From positions 1-64,000 of the forward strand of contig JAZNPC010000092.1 of assembly GCA_045589455.1 (NCBI GenBank): a DNA stretch of 64,000 bases. The letters run 5' to 3'. The translations under genes and the position numbers were made by a program. Every line of letters starts with the position of its first letter. The stretch's first letter is position 1. Positions 26,714 to 34,841 of the stretch are shown piece after piece. The notes below the pieces were generated by a model, which made no database searches, had not been told where the DNA came from, and worked only from the letters and a program-made list of their open reading frames with translations. This DNA comes from RGIG990 sp045589455 (GTDB taxonomy: Bacteria > Verrucomicrobiota > Kiritimatiellia > RFP12 > UBA3636).

Positions 26714-27496
26714 ATGTTTAAAGCAATATTAGCACGAGTTAAACAAGGCTATAAGACAGGCAAATTCCCTCTAAAGGGCGAGCCTAAGCTTCCTGACAAT
26801 TTTATGGGGCGCCCAGAGATCGCTGCCGATGCTGGTGAAGCAGATGCAAAGATAGCTGCTGAGGTTTGCCCTACTAAAGCAATTTCTTGTGAGGAAGGTA
26901 AGCTATGCCTAGACATGGGTAAATGCATCTTTTGTGGAAAATGTGCAGCAGCTTGCCCTAAAATTAAATTTACTAAGGATTGGAGACTTGCAGCATTTCG
27001 ACGCGAAGATCTTATTGTCCGAGCAGGAGACAAAAATCCATTTACCAATCTAGGAGAGACACGTGTTCAGTTAACACCACCTAAAGAGATTGTTAAGCTA
27101 TACAAGAATTCATTAAAGCTTCGCGAAGTATCTGCTGGTGGCTGTGCTGCATGCGAATTAGATTTCAATGTTCTAGGCACCTTAGCTTGGGATATGGGTC
27201 GCTTCGGCATTAGCGTTGTGGCATCTCCACGTCACGCCGATGGTGTGCTTGTTACTGGTCCAATCACAAAGAATATGGCATTAGCGCTAGAGAAAACCCA
27301 TGCAGCGATGCCAGAGCCAAATGTGACTATTGCTTGTGGCTCCTGTGCAATATCTGGAGGCATTTATGCTGACAGTGAAGAAACATCTCCAGAGCTAATG
27401 GAGAAGCTCAAGCCAGATTTATATATACCTGGTTGCCCACCACACCCTGCCACAACGCTTGATGCGCTTGTTCGCCTCTGCGGCATATTGAAGTAG
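26714..27496 (+). CDS. Ferredoxin-HyfI fusion: small electron-transfer subunit of the Ehr-like complex
   Basis: A 260-residue protein joining a ferredoxin-like part (HyfH) and a NuoB-like small subunit (HyfI). The first has Cys52 in EVCP and Cys71, 74, 77, 81 in CIFCGKCAAACP, enough for one [4Fe-4S] cluster; the other motif is eroded. The second has Cys144/147 in GGCAACELD, Cys211 in ACGSC and Cys241 in IPGCPPHP, the proximal cluster ligands. So electrons can reach the site where NiFe would normally be, although that site is missing. Last gene of the operon, 45 bases after the large subunit. Confidence 0.93.
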   Translation: MFKAILARVKQGYKTGKFPLKGEPKLPDNFMGRPEIAADAGEADAKIAAEVCPTKAISCEEGKLCLDMGKCIFCGKCAAACPKIKFTKDWRLAAFRREDLIVRAGDKNPFTNLGETRVQLTPPKEIVKLYKNSLKLREVSAGGCAACELDFNVLGTLAWDMGRFGISVVASPRHADGVLVTGPITKNMALALEKTHAAMPEPNVTIACGSCAISGGIYADSEETSPELMEKLKPDLYIPGCPPHPATTLDALVRLCGILK

Positions 27497-27569
27497 GCTG
27501 TCATTTTTACCTTCTGCGAACCACGAATAGAGTTTGAAGTCAACATAACACCTTAAGCTTTATCGTGGG

Positions 27570-27606
27570 TTGACATAAGGAAAAAGTAAATAGTATCATA
27601 ATGATA
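27570..27606 (+). promoter_or_regulatory. Promoter of the GH43 gene with palindrome over the -10
   Basis: TTGACA (27570-27575), an 18-base spacer and TATCAT (27594-27599) match sigma-70 consensus at 11 of 12 positions. The -10 is the left half of a perfect palindrome TATCAT-A-ATGATA (27594-27606), a good place for a repressor. The ATG is at 27635. Confidence 0.6.
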
Positions 27607-27634
27607 TTACAAACCTTTTTCGGAGATATTCATT

Positions 27635-28975
27635 ATGAATCCAATTCTACCTCTCTGGGAATACATTCCTGATCCTGAGCCTCGCATTTTTGGTAATCGT
27701 GTTTATATTTATGGTTCTCATGATGTTCATGCTGGCATGGAGTTTTGCGACTATAAACTAAAAGTTTGGTCTGCTCCAATTGATGATTTAAATAATTGGG
27801 TATGCCATGGACATTGCTTCCACACTCGCCCAGACACTGATCACGCCTCAAGTGTTCCATATACAGACCATAGGTTATATGCTCCTGATGTAATTAAAAA
27901 AGGCGATAAATATTATTTATACACCTATATTGCTGGAGCAAAAGGTTGTGTAAGCGTAAGCGACAAACCTGAGGGTCCATTTAAGTTTTTATCCACCTAC
28001 GAGTATTCACCAGAGGATGCAGGCGACGATGGAACCTACAATGACATTAGTGCATTTGTAGATGATGACGGTAAGGTTTATTGCTATTATGGCTTTGAAA
28101 AATCATGTATGAATGAGCTTGACCCTGAAAGCATGTATAAAGTGCTTCCTGGTTCGCTTAAACGCTCTGTTATAACAGATGGAGAAGATATACCTGAAGA
28201 ACAACGCTTTTATGAAGCTTCTTCTCTACGTAAAATTGGTGACACATATTATTTGATTTATTCACCAAGAAAAGGTAGCCGTTTAGCATATGCCACAGCC
28301 TCATCTCCAATTGGTCCATTTACATATAGAGGCTACATAATTGATAATGGTGTTGATTATCCTGCTGGTAATAACCATGGCTCTATTTGCCAAATAAATG
28401 GCAAATGGTATGTATTTTACCATCGCATGACCAATAATTCTATCACCTCACGTAGGGCTTGTGTTGAGAAAATCAACATCTTACCAGATGGCACAATACC
28501 AACTGTAGAAATGACATCCTTGGGCTTTGAAGAGGCATTAAACCCATATAAACCAACAAAGGCAGAGCTTGCATGTGTACTCACTGGTGGCTGCTTTGTC
28601 ACAGAAAAAGATGTATTTAATCGCCCAGTAACCTATGTTAAAGATGGCTGTGTGCTAGGTTACAAATACTTTGATTTTGGTCAAGACCATGCAACAAAAA
28701 CAATGGAATTTGCTATAAAAATAGCCGGTACAGGATGTAAAGGAAAGCTACACATAATGATTGATGCACCAACAGAAGACAAAGGTGGCAAAGAAATTGG
28801 CTTGGTTGAAATTGGTTTAAGTGATGGCATATATCGCACTCGTATTCAGAATATAACGGGGCGCCATGCTATCTATTTGCGAGCTGAATTCGTACATGCT
28901 TGTCGTGAATGGATGGATGCATTCTTTAAAGATAGAGTCATTTGTGATATTGATGAATTTGTCTTTTTAAAGTAG
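27635..28975 (+). CDS. Glycoside hydrolase family 43 enzyme
   Basis: A 446-residue five-bladed beta-propeller of GH43, typically beta-xylosidase or alpha-arabinofuranosidase. The N-terminal strand EPRIFGNRVYIYGSHD is the usual start; YAPDVIKKGDKYYLYTY carries the catalytic-base/pKa aspartate region; RFYEASSLRKIGDTYYLIYS carries the general-acid glutamate; NNHGSICQINGKWYVFYHR follows. A beta-sandwich of about 130 residues completes it. There is no signal peptide, so it likely acts on imported oligosaccharides. It is monocistronic, with a strong candidate promoter and operator upstream. Confidence 0.93.
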   Translation: MNPILPLWEYIPDPEPRIFGNRVYIYGSHDVHAGMEFCDYKLKVWSAPIDDLNNWVCHGHCFHTRPDTDHASSVPYTDHRLYAPDVIKKGDKYYLYTYIAGAKGCVSVSDKPEGPFKFLSTYEYSPEDAGDDGTYNDISAFVDDDGKVYCYYGFEKSCMNELDPESMYKVLPGSLKRSVITDGEDIPEEQRFYEASSLRKIGDTYYLIYSPRKGSRLAYATASSPIGPFTYRGYIIDNGVDYPAGNNHGSICQINGKWYVFYHRMTNNSITSRRACVEKINILPDGTIPTVEMTSLGFEEALNPYKPTKAELACVLTGGCFVTEKDVFNRPVTYVKDGCVLGYKYFDFGQDHATKTMEFAIKIAGTGCKGKLHIMIDAPTEDKGGKEIGLVEIGLSDGIYRTRIQNITGRHAIYLRAEFVHACREWMDAFFKDRVICDIDEFVFLK

Positions 28976-29009
28976 CTAGTGCTAGCGTGATGGCTAAAAG
29001 TGCGAAGAA

Positions 29010-29199
29010 GGGACGCCGAGACGCAACCTCCTACGCCAAGGCTACGGAGGTCAGGAAGGTCGCGGAGGGCGCTGGGCTTGTGTGATGGGTATGATGTTGT
29101 GGCGCTGACGCGCACATTACCGCTTGTTGTTGCATCTATTGGTGCGAAATCTGACGAAGCAATAATGCAACTGCCAAGCGCTAATGTGTACGACCCACC
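29010..29199 (+). repeat. Dispersed structured repeat, family 1, copy A
   Basis: Begins with a GC-rich block containing CTACGCCAAGGCTACGGAGG, which also occurs in copy B, and ends with a hairpin: CGCTTG (29121-29126) with CAAGCG (29175-29180), then GTTGCAT/ATGCAAC and TATTG/CAATA inside. The end AAGCGCTAATGTGTACG resembles copies B and C. Base changes in the stem relative to the others keep the pairing. Confidence 0.75.
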
Positions 29200-29452
29200 A
29201 AGGCTTTTGAGGCACAGAGCGTAAAAACAATCAGCAATCAACAATTGGGTCTTAACGTCTAATTGTCTTATGTCATTTCGCGTCTAATTGTCTAAATATC
29301 CATTCAACGTCTATATCGTACCTTTTTCGTACCTTTTAGGTATCATACAAGCCCTTGATTCTCCGCGTCTCTGCGTCTCTGCGTGGGGCGTGAGCCAGCA
29401 CAATCCTATCAAAAAACCTCCAACTTAGCTTCTTCGGTTTTTTATTTAATTT

Positions 29453-29473
29453 TTATATCATATATGATATAAT
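29453..29473 (+). promoter_or_regulatory. hisC extended -10 promoter within a perfect 20-bp palindrome
   Basis: TTATATCATATATGATATAA (29453-29472) is a perfect palindrome. It overlaps TATAAT at 29468-29473, which has TG at the extended -10 position. No good -35 is seen. The half-site TATCAT/ATGATA also forms the GH43 operator-like dyad. Confidence 0.5.
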
Positions 29474-29513
29474 TTTGACAAAATTTTTACAATTTCTCGC
29501 CATGAGGCACATA

Positions 29514-30560
29514 ATGATTAGAAAATCAGTACAAAATCTTACTCCATATACACCAGGAGAGCAACCAAAGCTAGCAAAGCTCATCAAACTCAACACAAAT
29601 GAGAACGCATACCCACCTTCCCCAAAGGTTGGTGAAGCTTTGTCACAGATGGACTTTGAGCGTCTAAGACTTTATCCAGATCCTCTTTGCGTTCGTATTC
29701 GCGAGCTTATTGCTGCCGAATTTGATTGTAGCACCGACAACATCTTTGTTGGAAATGGCTCTGATGAGGTGCTAAGCCTAGCAACTGAGGCATTTGTAGA
29801 GAACGATGGAACTATCGGTTTCTTCAATCCTTCCTACTCTCTTTATCCTGTGCTAACAGACATTCGCGATGCAAAGCAAGTTGAATTCCCTCTTCCAGAA
29901 TCTTCTGTGGAATTAGCTCAGCTTTCAAAGAACAACAAGCTACCAGATTTGTTTTTCCTAACAAACCCAAACGCTCCAACATCAACAATATTCTCACTTG
30001 AAGCAATTGAGGAGTTTTGCAAGAACACAGATAGCGTAGTTATCGTTGATGAAGCCTACGGTGACTTTTCTACACAAAAGTCTGCTGCAACACTAATTAA
30101 CAAGTATCCAAATCTTTTGGTTTGTCGCACACTTTCAAAATCCTACTCTCTAGCAGGTATTCGCTTAGGCTATCTTATCGGCAGCACTGAGTTAATTGAA
30201 GCACTTTACAAAATCAAGGATTCCTACAATGTAAACATGCTCACACAGGTAGCTGCTATTGCTGCATTGGAGGATACTGAGTGGATGAAGGAAAACTGCA
30301 AGCGCATTTGTGCTACACGTGACCGCATCAAGCAAGAGCTTCGTAACCGTGGCTGGTTTGTGGCAGAGTCTGAAACAAACTTTCTATGGGCAAAGCCACC
30401 TGCACCATTCACCGCACCAGGAATGCGCGATGCACTACGAGCAGAAGGAATCATCATTCGCTACTTCAGTCAAAAGGAAACTGCTGAGTTTATCCGCATT
30501 ACCATTGGCACAGATCCACAGATGGACGAAATGCTTAAGGTAATCGATAGCTGCAAATAA
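29514..30560 (+). CDS. hisC: Histidinol-phosphate aminotransferase
   Basis: PLP enzyme of histidine synthesis that converts imidazole acetol phosphate and glutamate to histidinol phosphate. The 348-residue fold-I aminotransferase has KLNTNENAYPPSPKV, GNGSDEVL, FLTNPNAPTS, VDEAYGDFS and the Schiff-base Lys209 in RTLSKSYSLAGIRLGY. ATG 29514 is chosen because GAGG lies six bases upstream and it gives the standard N-terminus; starts at 29475 (TTG) and 29502 are less well placed. hisB follows 43 bases later, so they form a split his operon; the rest of the pathway is not in the window. Confidence 0.96.
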   Translation: MIRKSVQNLTPYTPGEQPKLAKLIKLNTNENAYPPSPKVGEALSQMDFERLRLYPDPLCVRIRELIAAEFDCSTDNIFVGNGSDEVLSLATEAFVENDGTIGFFNPSYSLYPVLTDIRDAKQVEFPLPESSVELAQLSKNNKLPDLFFLTNPNAPTSTIFSLEAIEEFCKNTDSVVIVDEAYGDFSTQKSAATLINKYPNLLVCRTLSKSYSLAGIRLGYLIGSTELIEALYKIKDSYNVNMLTQVAAIAALEDTEWMKENCKRICATRDRIKQELRNRGWFVAESETNFLWAKPPAPFTAPGMRDALRAEGIIIRYFSQKETAEFIRITIGTDPQMDEMLKVIDSCK

Positions 30561-30603
30561 TTTCTAACAATTTTACAACAACAAAATAACCCAAAGGTTT
30601 TTT

Positions 30604-31200
30604 ATGAACACAGAAATCGGCAAAGCTGCAATCACACGCAATACAAAAGAAACTCAAATTGAGCTAGCAATTGATTTGTTTGGAACAGGTAAAAACCAAA
30701 TTGATACAGGCATTGGTTTTCTTGATCACATGCTTACCCTATTTGCAAAGCACGGCCTTATTGATTTGACAATCAAATGCACTGGCGATGTTCAGGTTGA
30801 TTACCACCACACTGTTGAAGACTTGGGTCTTGCACTTGGTACAGCTATTGACCAGGCATTAGGTGAGCGCCGTGGCATCCGCCGTTATGGCTTCTTCCTA
30901 CTACCTATGGACGAGTCTCTTTGTGAGCTAGCACTTGACCTTGGTGGTCGCCCATATCTTGCCTATAAGACAGAAGTTACATCAAGCTTTGTTCGTGATT
31001 TTGATACAAAGCTATTTGAGGAATTCTTCCGTGCTCTATCAGTAAATGCACGTATGAATCTACACATTCGTCACTCTGGTGGCAATGAGGCTCACCACGC
31101 TGCAGAATCTATTTTCAAGGCATTTGCTCGTGCCCTACGTATGGCTATTGAGAACGATCCTCGTGAGACCGGTATCCCATCTAGCAAGGGAGTCATCTAA
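30604..31200 (+). CDS. hisB: Imidazoleglycerol-phosphate dehydratase
   Basis: Mn-dependent dehydratase of histidine synthesis, making imidazole acetol phosphate, the HisC substrate. The 198-residue monofunctional form has GIGFLDHMLTLFAKHG, DYHHTVEDLGLALG and HIRHSGGNEAHHAAESIFKAFARAL (last split around residue 160), with the repeated histidine-rich metal motifs. There is no fused phosphatase domain. It lies between hisC and dtd with a two-base gap to dtd. Confidence 0.97.
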   Translation: MNTEIGKAAITRNTKETQIELAIDLFGTGKNQIDTGIGFLDHMLTLFAKHGLIDLTIKCTGDVQVDYHHTVEDLGLALGTAIDQALGERRGIRRYGFFLLPMDESLCELALDLGGRPYLAYKTEVTSSFVRDFDTKLFEEFFRALSVNARMNLHIRHSGGNEAHHAAESIFKAFARALRMAIENDPRETGIPSSKGVI

Positions 31201-31202
31201 AA

Positions 31203-31670
31203 ATGAAATTGCTAGTACAACGTGTTTCAGGAGCATCTGTAGCAATTGACGGCAAAGTCCATGGTGCAATTGGCAAAGGCTATATGGTTCTTGTTGGTTG
31301 CTGCAAAGGGGACACTGAGGCAGATGTTGTGTACCTCGCTGAAAAACTTTCAAGCCTTCGCGTGTTTGAAGATGCTGATGGGCGCATGAATGAATCTATC
31401 AAGCAGATAAATGGAGAGGTACTACTTATCTCACAGTTTACGCTTTACGCTGACACACACAAGGGTAATCGACCAAGCTTTGTTAATGCTGGTGATCCAA
31501 CAGTAGCAAAAGAGCTTTACGAAAAGTTTATTGAAAACATGCGTTTGCTTCTAGGAGAGGATAAGGTTGCCACGGGCTCATTTGGTGCAGACATGAAGGT
31601 TGCACTAATCAACGACGGACCTGTGACAATAGAGCTTTGCAGCGACACTTGCGCATGGCATAAGGAATAA
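31203..31670 (+). CDS. dtd: D-aminoacyl-tRNA deacylase
   Basis: Removes D-amino acids wrongly attached to tRNA. The 155-residue protein starts MKLLVQRVSGASV and has the family catalytic motif SQFTLYAD at about 79-86 and the cross-subunit Gly-Pro segment DGPVTIEL near the C-terminus. Length and ends are normal. It follows hisB by two bases and precedes a GNAT gene by nine, so it is part of the his transcript. Confidence 0.96.
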   Translation: MKLLVQRVSGASVAIDGKVHGAIGKGYMVLVGCCKGDTEADVVYLAEKLSSLRVFEDADGRMNESIKQINGEVLLISQFTLYADTHKGNRPSFVNAGDPTVAKELYEKFIENMRLLLGEDKVATGSFGADMKVALINDGPVTIELCSDTCAWHKE

Positions 31671-31679
31671 CTTGTTAAT

Positions 31680-32204
31680 ATGGGTTTATCATCTAGCATT
31701 AGTTTTAAAGAAGTGGAAACACAAGAAGAGCGAGAGCTACTTCGTGGTATAGCTGAGCCAGTATGGCGAAACTGCTATGCAGAAATCCTTTCTGAAAAAC
31801 AGATGTGCTATATGCTTGACTGGATGTACTCTCCAGAAACAGTTTTTAATGAACAAGCAAAAGGAACAAAGTTTTTTATAATAAACTCTACTGACTCTGC
31901 CACGCCAATCGGTCTTATTTCTATAGACACTATTCCAAATGCAGAAACTGGTGGAGTTGAATTACACAAGCTTTATACTTCCCCATCATACTGGGGAAAG
32001 GGAATTGGGCAAGTAGCACTAAACTTTGCGACAGAACAAGCAGTAAAAGCAAATGCAAAATTTATCGAGCTACGCGTTAATCGTTGCAACACACGGGCGG
32101 TAAATGCATATATGCGCAATGGATTTTACAAGCACAGAGAAGATTGCCTTGATATAGGTAATGGCTTTGTTATGGATGATTTTATAATGAGAAAGGATAT
32201 TTAG
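31680..32204 (+). CDS. GNAT family N-acetyltransferase
   Basis: A 174-residue GNAT enzyme. The acetyl-CoA pyrophosphate loop is in LYTSPSYWGKGIGQVALNFA (around 100-119), after beta-4 GGVELHKLYT, and the C-terminal NAYMRNGFYKHREDCLDIGNGF matches the usual ending, close to RimI/YjcF-like members. The acceptor is unknown. It sits in the his-dtd run; its stop TAG shares a base with the GTG start of the next gene. Confidence 0.9.
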   Translation: MGLSSSISFKEVETQEERELLRGIAEPVWRNCYAEILSEKQMCYMLDWMYSPETVFNEQAKGTKFFIINSTDSATPIGLISIDTIPNAETGGVELHKLYTSPSYWGKGIGQVALNFATEQAVKANAKFIELRVNRCNTRAVNAYMRNGFYKHREDCLDIGNGFVMDDFIMRKDI

Positions 32205-33514
32205 TGAAAAAGGGATTAAAATTTCTCACATTAACTTTTATGGTTCTAACTGCTATTATTGCGAATGCAGATAGTTTTTCATTAAAAAACACAAAAACAT
32301 CAATTGTATATGGACCATTTGAGAATGAGCGAGGAACTCGTTTCAATATTGAAGGTAAGAATTGGGGTATATTAAGTGCTCGTCCAGGTCAAATTCTTTT
32401 TGCAGACTACCCTACCACAACATACTTCGGCCCATATGATTTTAAAAATGGACATATTATTAAACTTGGTAACGAAGCATTTGAAGTAGTAAATATTACC
32501 AAAACTGTTTCTATCATAGAAGCTCAAGAGCTGGCACCAAATAATCAACAACAAAACCCTGCCACGACCACTGTACAACCAGCAACAATTTCAAGCACCG
32601 ATTCTGCTCCTGTTGTATCAACCACAGCACCTAAACCACAAACTGTAACTATTGCAGACAATCCTCAACTCAAAAAGCGAGAACTAGCACCAGCACCAAG
32701 TACAAATCCTGCTGATTATATGGAACCTGAACTTTTTGAATTTAAAATGGAACGGAATCTGTTACCTCCTACAGGACAAGTATGGATTGAGCCAATTAAT
32801 TCTTCAAAATATAATTGGAAAATTGGTAATTTTAATGGGGAAAAGAATTCTGAAATAGAACGCAAACGCATAGGTCTCTCTGCGAACTACAACGGCTGGT
32901 TTGCTGAAATCTCCTATTCTATCTCTGGCAAATCATCTGGCACCCTAGTTCCAAATGGAAGTACTCTTTCTGATTTAAAACTAGATAGTGGCAAAGGCTA
33001 TATGTTCCGTGGTGGCTATAATTATCGCTTCACCATTGATGGAAAATGGAATGGATCCTTTAAAGCAATGTTTGAATATGCAAAGGAAGACTATGATTTA
33101 ACAGCCACATCATTCCAGGAAGTGCATAATTCATATAATGACATCTATGACGACAATGGAAATCTAATTGAAAATCCAGAATCAGATAATCCTCTCATTT
33201 CTTTTGGCTATGTTGATACATCATCATCAATTTCAATTTCAGAGAAAACACTATCTTTTGGATTTGGTATTGATAGAACGACAGACATATGGGGTATTGG
33301 TTTTGAATTAGGTTTTGTTGCTTATTCAGATTTAAGTTCTAGTGGTTCTGTAATCGTAGGACAAAATGAATACAAGCTAGAAGCAGAACGAAGCCATCCA
33401 ATTGTCTGTGAATTTAATGGCTGGTTTAAACCGGTAGATTACTTATACGTATTCGGAAATATATATCTAGGCTCGGACACAGGTCTTCGTCTTGGTATTG
33501 GTAAAGAATTTTAA
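32204..33514 (+). CDS. Secreted outer-membrane beta-barrel-like protein
   Basis: A 436-residue protein starting at GTG that overlaps the previous stop by one base. It has a signal peptide (about 1-22), a small beta-rich domain (to about 100, FSLKNTKTSIVYGPFE), a Pro/Thr/Gln-rich linker (about 108-165) and a C-terminal part of alternating strands ending in the outer-membrane-style phenylalanine (LRLGIGKEF). This suggests an 8-12-strand barrel, but I recognise no named family. Coexpression with hisCB, dtd and GNAT genes gives no clear functional hint. Confidence 0.75.
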   Translation: MKKGLKFLTLTFMVLTAIIANADSFSLKNTKTSIVYGPFENERGTRFNIEGKNWGILSARPGQILFADYPTTTYFGPYDFKNGHIIKLGNEAFEVVNITKTVSIIEAQELAPNNQQQNPATTTVQPATISSTDSAPVVSTTAPKPQTVTIADNPQLKKRELAPAPSTNPADYMEPELFEFKMERNLLPPTGQVWIEPINSSKYNWKIGNFNGEKNSEIERKRIGLSANYNGWFAEISYSISGKSSGTLVPNGSTLSDLKLDSGKGYMFRGGYNYRFTIDGKWNGSFKAMFEYAKEDYDLTATSFQEVHNSYNDIYDDNGNLIENPESDNPLISFGYVDTSSSISISEKTLSFGFGIDRTTDIWGIGFELGFVAYSDLSSSGSVIVGQNEYKLEAERSHPIVCEFNGWFKPVDYLYVFGNIYLGSDTGLRLGIGKEF

Positions 33515-33531
33515 ATTTATATAGGACTTCT

Positions 33532-34785
33532 ATGAAACAAAAAAACACAATTTCAATTGAGCAGGTTGCTGATGAGGTTTTAAGTCTTGTTTTTGAAAAC
33601 AATTCATTCATGTCTGCAACTATTAAATTCAAAGAGTCATGCACACAGCTTGACAATCTTCAGGATTTACGTATTCGTCCAATCGAGCTTAAGGATGGCT
33701 TTGGATGGCAATTTAAATATGGCTCGAAATGTATCAATTATAATGCCAACAAGGGCAAAGACTTGCTAGGCAATCTAATTATAAATGCGACACTTGATCA
33801 GGCACATGTGATGACTGCAGAGCAGGATTATCACTGCCGCATTGGTAGAAAAGGGACAATCCTTGTTTCACGAAGCAAAAAGCAACTAAATCGTGAAGTA
33901 AACACAGACCACAATCATCAAAAAGACCACCCTTTAACACGTAAGAATTTTGATAAAATGCTCCGCGTTTTAGGTTTATATGATGAGCAAAATAAAGTTA
34001 AGCCATCAATGAGCGCAAAGTATCGTCAGGTAAATCAGTTTTTACGTATGATTGATGCTGCATGGGATGAGTGCTCTGCCCTCACACGTGCTAATAACAA
34101 TCAAGAAAAGCCTATGGTAACTATTGTTGACGTTGGTTGTGGTAAGGCATACTTAAGCTTTGCTGTAAAAGGGTATGTTGAAGCCACACGAAATGTTAAG
34201 GTAAACTTTATAGGTATTGATAGAAATCCAAAGGTAATTCAAAGCTGCTTCCGTATGGCAGAGTCTCTTGAATGGGCTGATTCAATGACTTTCGTTGCTG
34301 AAGACATTGCCACATTTAAGCCACAAACAAATCCAGATATTGTTTTAAGTCTTCATGCATGCGACACCGCCACAGACGAAGCACTTGCCTTTGGCGTAGA
34401 GCATGGGGCCAAGCTTATCCTTTCTGCTCCATGCTGCCAGCATGAGCTACAAAAGACAATTGGTTCTAATGGCAAAAACAAAGCTATTTTACGTAATGGC
34501 ATTTTAAAAGAACGCCTAGCAGACATTCTTACTGACGCATTTAGAGCACAAATTCTTCGTGCAGTTGGATATCGTACATCCGTATTTGAGTTTATTGAAC
34601 AGGAAGCAACAGCTCGAAACATCATGATTCGTGCAATTCGCATAAATCGTCATGGCTCAGGTATGGCAATTGACGAATACCATGATTTAATTGACGATTG
34701 GGGTTGCGTGCCTTATTTAGCAAAGCGCTTGTTACCTACTCATCCAGAATTAGAATATGATGAGGCAACTAGTAAAAAGTCTTAA
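33532..34785 (+). CDS. Class I SAM-dependent methyltransferase
   Basis: A 417-residue methyltransferase of the Methyltransf_32 type. An N-terminal domain of about 180 residues precedes the SAM-binding motif VDVGCGKAYLSFAVKGY; IGIDRNPKVIQSC, SLHACDTATDEALAFG and SAPCCQHELQ follow. The APCCQHE motif is typical of a group suspected to act on RNA or protein, but no substrate is established. It lies 17 bases after the barrel-protein gene. Confidence 0.87.
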   Translation: MKQKNTISIEQVADEVLSLVFENNSFMSATIKFKESCTQLDNLQDLRIRPIELKDGFGWQFKYGSKCINYNANKGKDLLGNLIINATLDQAHVMTAEQDYHCRIGRKGTILVSRSKKQLNREVNTDHNHQKDHPLTRKNFDKMLRVLGLYDEQNKVKPSMSAKYRQVNQFLRMIDAAWDECSALTRANNNQEKPMVTIVDVGCGKAYLSFAVKGYVEATRNVKVNFIGIDRNPKVIQSCFRMAESLEWADSMTFVAEDIATFKPQTNPDIVLSLHACDTATDEALAFGVEHGAKLILSAPCCQHELQKTIGSNGKNKAILRNGILKERLADILTDAFRAQILRAVGYRTSVFEFIEQEATARNIMIRAIRINRHGSGMAIDEYHDLIDDWGCVPYLAKRLLPTHPELEYDEATSKKS

Positions 34786-34841
34786 CAAAAATCTAACTAA
34801 TTAGTGTTCCATTTTTAGGCTCACCTTAAACTATTTTTATT

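Larger units (their letters stand above)
28976..29513. other. Gene-free 538-base region with repeat A and hisC promoter
   Basis: Contains the GC-rich dispersed repeat (copy A, about 29010-29199), an AT-rich part with CGTCTAATTGTCT at about 29257 and 29282, a GC-rich TCTCCGCGTCTCTGCGTCTC stretch near 29360, a hairpin AAAAAACC/GGTTTTTT (29411-29418, 29436-29443) and the hisC promoter palindrome. No convincing coding sequence; open frames here follow the repeat. Confidence 0.75.

Noticed and set aside
28873..29244. 123-codon antisense frame across the GH43 end and repeat A
   Set aside because: It runs through a real gene end and a dispersed repeat; composition is not gene-like.
29411..29443. 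Terminator or attenuator before hisC
   Set aside because: AAAAAACC/GGTTTTTT can pair but the 17-base loop and weak stem make it doubtful; no leader peptide rich in histidine is seen.
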